Assembly: GCA_947652605.1 (NCBI GenBank)
Contig: OX393577.1
Coordinates: forward strand, 2,852,868-2,916,867
DNA: 64,000 bases
Reading direction: 5' to 3'
DNA from: Elmis aenea
Taxonomy: Eukaryota; Arthropoda; Insecta; Coleoptera; Elmidae
A program made the translations under genes and the position numbers. Of the stretch, positions 58,701-64,000 are shown piece after piece; position 1 is the stretch's first letter; every line of letters begins with the position of its first letter. The notes beneath the pieces are model-generated. The model saw only the letters and a program-made list of their open reading frames with translations. It was not told where the DNA came from and made no database searches.

Positions 58701-61700
58701 TTAGTATAATGCCGTATGTCTCAACTATTTTGAAATTTAATTTACAAAGTTATTCAAAAAATTAAAAATTTTGAAAATTTTTCTCGAAAACGGCTCTTAC
58801 GATTTTGTTCAAATTTTAGTATGTTATAGAGTTTATTTTTCTTAGTATAATGCCGTTTGTCTCAACTATTTTGAAATTTAATTTACAAAGTTATTCAAAA
58901 AATTCAAAATTTTGAAAATTTTTCTCGAAAACGGCTCTTACGAATTTGTTTAAATTTTAGTATGTTATAGAGTTTATTTTTCTTAGTATAATGCCGTTTG
59001 TCTTAACTATTTTGAAATTTAATTTACAAAGTTATTCAAAAAATTAAAAATTTTGAAAATTTTTCTCGAAAACGGCTCTTACGATTTTGTTCAAATTTTA
59101 GTATGTTATAGAGTTTATTTTTCTTAGTATAATGCCGTTTGTCTTAACTATTTTGAAATTTAATTTACAAAGTTATTCAAAAAATTAAAAATCGTATTTA
59201 GGGGCTAATAATCCTTAATTTGCTCATAACTAACGTTTATAAGAACTTTGAAGCCATTTGCTGTAGTTTTAAGAAAATCGATTTTTTTGTCGAAAAAAGT
59301 GCAAAGACTATATATAATCTTTGTACTTTTCCCATTTTTCACGAAAAATTAAAAATCGTATTTAGGGGCTAATAATCCCTAATTCGCTCATAACTAATGT
59401 GTATAAGAAGTTTGAAGCCATTTGCTGTAGTTTTAAGAAAATCGATTTTTTTGTCGAAAAAAGTGCAAAGACTATAGCCTTTGTACTTTTCCCATTTTTC
59501 GCGAAAAATTAAAAATCGTATTTAGGGGCTAATAATCCTTAACTTGCTCGTAATTTACAAAGTTATTCAAAAAATTAAAAATTTTGAAAATTTTTCTCGA
59601 TAACGGCTCTTACGATTTTGTTCAAATTTTAGTATGTTATAGAGTTTATTTTTCTTAGTATAATGCCGTTTGTCTCAACTATTTTGAAATTTAATTTACA
59701 AAGTTATTCAAAAAATTCAAAATTTTGAAAATTTTTCTCGAAAACGGCTCTTACGATTTTGTTCAAATTTTAGTATGTTATAGAGTTTATTTTTCTTAGT
59801 ATAATGCCGTTTGTCTCAACTATTTTGAAATTTAATTTACAAAGTTATTCAAAAAATTAAAAATTTTGAAAATTTTCCTCGAAAACGGCTTTTACGATTT
59901 TGTTCAAATTCTAGTATGTTATAGAGTTTATTTTTCTTAGTATAATGCCGTTTGTCTCAACTATTTTGAAATTTAATTTACAAAGTTATTCAAAAAATTA
60001 AAAATCGTATTTATGGGCTAATAATCCTTAATTTGCTCATAACTAACGTGTATAAGAAGTTTGAAGCCATTTGCTGTAGTTTTAAGAAAATCGATTTTTT
60101 TGTCGATAATAGTGCAAAGACTATATAGCCTTTGTACTTTTCCCATTTTTCACGAAAAATTAAAAATCGTATTTAGCGGCTAATAATCCTTAATTCGCTC
60201 ATAACTAATGTGTATAAGAAATTTGAAGCCATTTGCTGTAGTTTTAAGAAAATCGATTTTTTTGTCGAAAAAAGTGCAAAGACTATATATAGCCTTTGTA
60301 CTTTTCCCATTTTTCGCGAAAAACTAAAAATCGTATTTAGGGGCTAATAATCCTTAACTTGCTCGTAACCAACGTGTATAAGAAGTTTGAAGCCATTTGC
60401 TATAGTTTTAAGAAAATCGATTTTTCTGTCAAAAAAAGTGCAAAGAGTATATAGCCTTTTTTTCTTAGTATAATGCCGTTTGTCTCAACTATTTTGAAAT
60501 TTAATTTACAAAGTTATTCAAAAAATTAAAAATTTTGAAAATTTTTCTCGAAAACGGCTCTTACGATTTTGTTCAAATTTTAGTATGTTATAGAGTTTAT
60601 TTTTCTTAGTATAATGCCGTTTGTCTCAACTATTTTGAAATTTAATTTACAAAGTTATTCAAAAATTTAAAAATTTTGAAAATTTTTTTCGAAAACGGCT
60701 CCTACGATTTTGTTTAAATTTTAGTATGTTATAGAGTTTATTTTTCTTAGTATAATGCCGTTTGTCTTAACTATTTTGAAATTTAATTTACAAAGTTATT
60801 GGGAAAATTAAAAATTTTGAAAATTTTTCTCGAAAACGGCTCTTACGATTTGGTTCAAATTTTAGTATGTTATAGAGTTTATTTTTCTTAGTATAATGCC
60901 GTTTGTCTTAACTATTTTGAAATTTAATTTACAAAGTTATTCAAAAAATTAAAAATCGTATTTAGGGGCTAATAATCCTTAATTTGCTCATAACTAACGT
61001 TTATAAGAACTTTGAAGCCATTTGCTGTAGTTTTAAGAAAATCGATTTTTTTGTCGAAAAAAGTGCAAAGACTATTATAGCCTTTGTACTTTTCCCATTT
61101 TTCACGAAAAATTAAAAATCGTATTTAGGGGCTAATAATCCTTAATTCGCTCATAACTATGTGTATAAGAAGTTTGAAGCCATTTGCTGTAGTTTTAAGA
61201 AAATCGATTTTTTTGTCGAAAAAAGTGCAAAGACTATAGCCTTTGTACTTTTCCCATTTTTCGGGAAAAATTAAAAATCGTATTTAGGGGCTAATAATCC
61301 TTAACTTGCTCGTAACCAACGTGTATAAGAAGTTTGAAGCCATTTGCTGTAGTTTTAAGAAAATCGATTTTTTTGTCGAAAAAAGTGCAAAGAGTATATA
61401 GCCTTTTTTTCTTAGTATAATGCCGTTTGTCTCAACTATTTTGAAATTTAATTTACAAAGTTATTCAAAAAATTAAAAATTTTGAAAATTTTTCTCGAAA
61501 ACGGCTCTTACGATTTTGTTCAAATTTTAGTATGTTATAGAGTTTATTTTTCTTAGTATAATGCCGTTTGTCTCAACTATTTTGAAATTTAATTTACAAA
61601 GTTATTCAAAAAATTAAAAATTTTGAAAATTTTTCTTGAAAACGGCTTTTACGATTTTGTTCAAATTTTAGTATGTTATAGAGTTTATTTTTCATAGTAT

Positions 61701-61776
61701 AATGCCGTTTGTCTCAACTATTTTGAAATTTAATTTACAAAGTAATTCAAAAAATTAAAGATTTTAAAAATTTATC
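55704..61776. repeat. Satellite block, A/B monomers in higher-order repeats
   Basis: Two monomers alternate. A is 141 bp (marker AATGCCGTTTGTCTCAACTA). B is about 160 bp (marker AGGGGCTAATAATCCTTAA). I count about 26 A and 19 B units in the order A3B2 A3B2 A3B3 A3B3 A4B3 A3B3 A4B3 A3. Two higher levels show: a 649-bp A3B2 unit (GATTATATAGCC junction near 56,411 and 57,060) and a 1,763-1,764-bp A3B3A4B3 unit (TTGCTCG-AATTTACAAAG junction at 57,781 and 59,544; AGAGTATATAGCC near 58,681 and 60,445). No coding function. Confidence 0.92.
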
Positions 61777-62683
61777 TAGGAGGAGATAACGAAGGAGATA
61801 AAGGAGGAGATAAAGGAGGAGATGAAGGAGGAGATGAAGGAGGAGATGAAGGAGGAGATGAAGGAGGAGATGAAGGAGGAGATGAAGGTGGAGATGAAGG
61901 TGGAGATGAAGGAGGAGATGAAGGAGGAGATGAAGGAGGAGATGAAGGAGAAGAAGGAGGAGGAGATTAAGGAGGAGATGAAGGAGGAGATGAAGGAGGA
62001 GATGAAGGAGGAGATAAAGGTGGAGATGAAGGAGAACATGAAGGAGGAGATGAAGGAGGAGATGAAGGAGGAGATGAAGGAGGAGATGAAGGAGGAGATG
62101 AAGGAGGAGATGAAGGAGGAGATGAAGGAGGAGATGAAGGAGGGGATGAAGGAGGAGATGAAGGAGGAGATGAAGAAGGAGATGAAGGAGGAGATGAAGG
62201 AAAAGATGAAGGAGGAGATGAAGGAGGAGATGAAGGAGGAGATGAAGGAGGAGATGAAGAAGGAGATGAAGGAGGAGATGAAGGAGGAGATGAAGGAGGA
62301 GATGAAGGAGGAGATGAAGGTGGAGATGAAGGTGGAGATAAAGGAGGAGATGAAAAAGGAGAAGGAGGAGGAGATGAAGGAGGAGATGAAGGAGGAGATG
62401 AAGATGGAGATGAAGGAGGAGATGAAGGTGGAGATGAAGGAGGAGAAGAAGGAGGAGATGAAGGAGGAGATGAAGGAGGAGATGAAGGGGGAGATGAAGA
62501 AGGAGATGAAGGAGAAGATGATAGAGGAGATGAAGGGAGAGATGAAGGTGGAAATGAAGGAGAAGTTGAAGGAGGAGATAAAGGAAGAGATGAAGGAGGA
62601 GATGAAGGAGGAGATGAAGGAAGAGATGAAGGAGGAGATGAAGGAGGAGATAAAGGAGGAGAAGGAGGAGGAGATGAAGGAGG
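61777..62683. repeat. 12-bp minisatellite (GATGAAGGAGGA)n
   Basis: About 907 bp of the 12-bp purine-rich unit, roughly 75 copies, with scattered variants (GGTGGA, AAGGAGAAG, GATAAAG). It replaces the middle of an A monomer: the left junction is AAAATTTATCTAGG and the right is GGAGG-TCTCAAC, where the monomer resumes. Long open frames on both strands (MKEE, SSFI and PPSS repeats) exist only because 12 is divisible by 3 and the unit lacks stops in those frames. Confidence 0.95.
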
Positions 62684-63860
62684 TCTCAACCATTTTAAAA
62701 GTTAATTTACAAAATTATTCAAAAAATTTTTCTCGAAAACGGTTCTTACGATTTTGTTCAAATTTTAGTATGTTATTGAGTTTATTTTTTTTTAGTATAA
62801 TGCCGTTTGTCTCAACTATTTTGAAATTTAATTTACAAAATTATTCAAAATATTAAAAATTTTGAAAATTTTTCTCGGAAACGGCTCATACGATTTTGTT
62901 CAAATTTTAGTATGTTATTGAGTTTATTTTTCTTAGTATAATGCCGTTTGTCTCAACTATTTTGAAATTTAGTTTACATAATTATTCAAAAAATTAAAAA
63001 TTTTGAAAATTTTTCTTGAAAACGGCTTATACGATTTTGTTTAAATTTTAGTATGTTATTAAGTAAATTTTTCTTAGTATAATGCCGTTTGTCTCAACTA
63101 TTTTGAAATTTAATTTACAAAATTATTCAAAATATTAAAAATTTTGAAATTTTTTTTCGGAAACAGCTCATACGATTTTGTTCAAATTTTAGTATGTTAT
63201 TAAGTTAATTTTTCTTAGTATAATGCTGTTTGTCTCAACTATTTTGAAATTTATTATACAAAATTATTCAAAAAATTAAAAATTTTGAAAATTTTTTTGG
63301 AAACGGCGTATACGATTTTGTTTAAATTTTAGTATGTTATTAAGTAAATTTTTCTTAGTATAATGCCGTTTGTCTCAACTATTTTGAAATTTAATATACA
63401 AAATTATTCTAAAAATTAAAAATTTTGAAAATTTTTCTCGAAAACGGCTCTTACGATTTTGTTCAAATTTTAGTATGTTATTGAGTTTTATTTTTCTTAG
63501 TATAATGCTATTTGTCTCAACTATTTTGAAATTTAATTTACAAAATTATTCAAAAAATTAAAAATTTTGAAAATTTTTCTCGAAAACGGCTCATACGATT
63601 TTGTTCAAACTTTAGTATGTTATAAAGTTTATTTTTCTTAGTATAATGCCGTTTATCTCAACTATTTTGAAATTTAATTTGTAAAATTTTTCAAAAAATT
63701 AAAAATTTTGAAAATTTTTCTCGAAAACGGTTTTTACGATTTTGTTCAAATTTTAGTATGTTATTAGGTTTATTTTTCTTAGTATAATGCCGTTTATCTC
63801 AACTATTTTGAAATTTAATTTACAGAATAATTCAAAAAATTAAAGAATTTGAAAATTTAT
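62684..63860. repeat. Satellite block, A monomers only
   Basis: Eight consecutive 141-bp A monomers (marker near 62,803, then every ~141 bp to 63,789). B monomers are absent. These A units are more diverged than those to the left (AAATTATTC for AAGTTATTC, GTTATTAAGT for GTTATAGAGT), suggesting an older or separately evolving segment. Confidence 0.92.
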
Positions 63861-64000
63861 CTAGGAGGAAATGAAGGAGGAGATGAAGGAGGAGATGAAG
63901 GAGGAGATAAAGGTGGAAATGAAGGAGAAGATGAAGGAGGAGATGAAGGAGGAGATAAAGGAGGAGATAAAGGAGGAGATGAAGGTAGAAATGAAGGAGG
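63861..64000. repeat. 12-bp minisatellite, second block (runs off window)
   Basis: Starts with the same junction as the first block (AAATTTATCTAGGAGGA, 2,085 bp downstream of it) and continues as GATGAAGGAGGA units to the window end. The right boundary is not visible. Confidence 0.92.

Noticed and set aside
55704..61776. CRISPR-like array
   Set aside because: Repeats are 141-160 bp, contiguous, with no unique spacers, in an animal genome.
61776..62856. Long open frames encoding MKEE, SSFI and PPSS repeats across the 12-bp array
   Set aside because: A 12-bp unit keeps frame and lacks stops in those frames. There is no start context, splice signal or sequence complexity to support a protein.

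Overview
The window looks like gene-poor, AT-rich nuclear DNA from an arthropod, most probably an insect. Three things point there. The best coding relic is from the yellow/major-royal-jelly family, which is essentially insect-specific among animals. The only credible intact exon is a spliced stargazin/TARP-like exon that ends in a consensus donor. The repeats are Jockey-type and other non-LTR retrotransposons, hAT, piggyBac, PIF/Harbinger-like and mariner-like remnants and long satellites. A beetle or hemipteran would fit, but I cannot prove an order. I see no operons, no bacterial-style genes, no CRISPR array and no convincing tRNA or rRNA.

Layout. 0-10 kb: a chimeric non-LTR fragment; a 1.37-kb inverted-repeat element whose unoccupied target is visible in an inverted copy 3.5 kb away; a nested pair of DNA transposons at 5.6-6.8 kb; a 174-184-bp tandem repeat at 8.7-9.3 kb; and the first coding exon of a TARP/claudin-fold gene on the minus strand at 9.5-9.7 kb. 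10-20 kb: a 1.19-kb hAT derivative with an 8-bp duplication, a 0.7-kb foldback, and several elements that begin TA-CAGGGTG. 20-34 kb: mostly featureless AT-rich DNA with a possible TATA promoter at 21.5 kb, a minus-strand RT relic at 22.5-23.0 kb, other non-LTR relics near 29.1 and 30.8 kb, and an internally deleted piggyBac element at 33.2-34.0 kb.

34-55 kb: a 213-bp hAT MITE, a six-copy array of the same 182/184-bp repeat found at 8.7 kb, more non-LTR tails, a decayed yellow-family pseudogene between two copies of the 0.7-kb foldback, and a cluster of nested MITEs at 50-54 kb. One of these MITEs carries an open reading frame for a short MADF-like domain. 55-64 kb: a large satellite block of 141-bp (A) and roughly 160-bp (B) monomers in higher-order repeats, interrupted by a (GATGAAGGAGGA)n array. 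That array starts again at a near-identical junction near the window's right edge.

The genes do not form a pathway. The biology is genome structure: nested transposition, gene fragments caught among mobile elements, and hierarchical satellite amplification. No complete functional gene can be read from this window, and I found no clear candidate for a new multi-gene system. The most unusual objects are the layered satellite with its embedded 12-bp array, the MADF-encoding MITE, the long foldbacks and the piggyBac deletion derivative.
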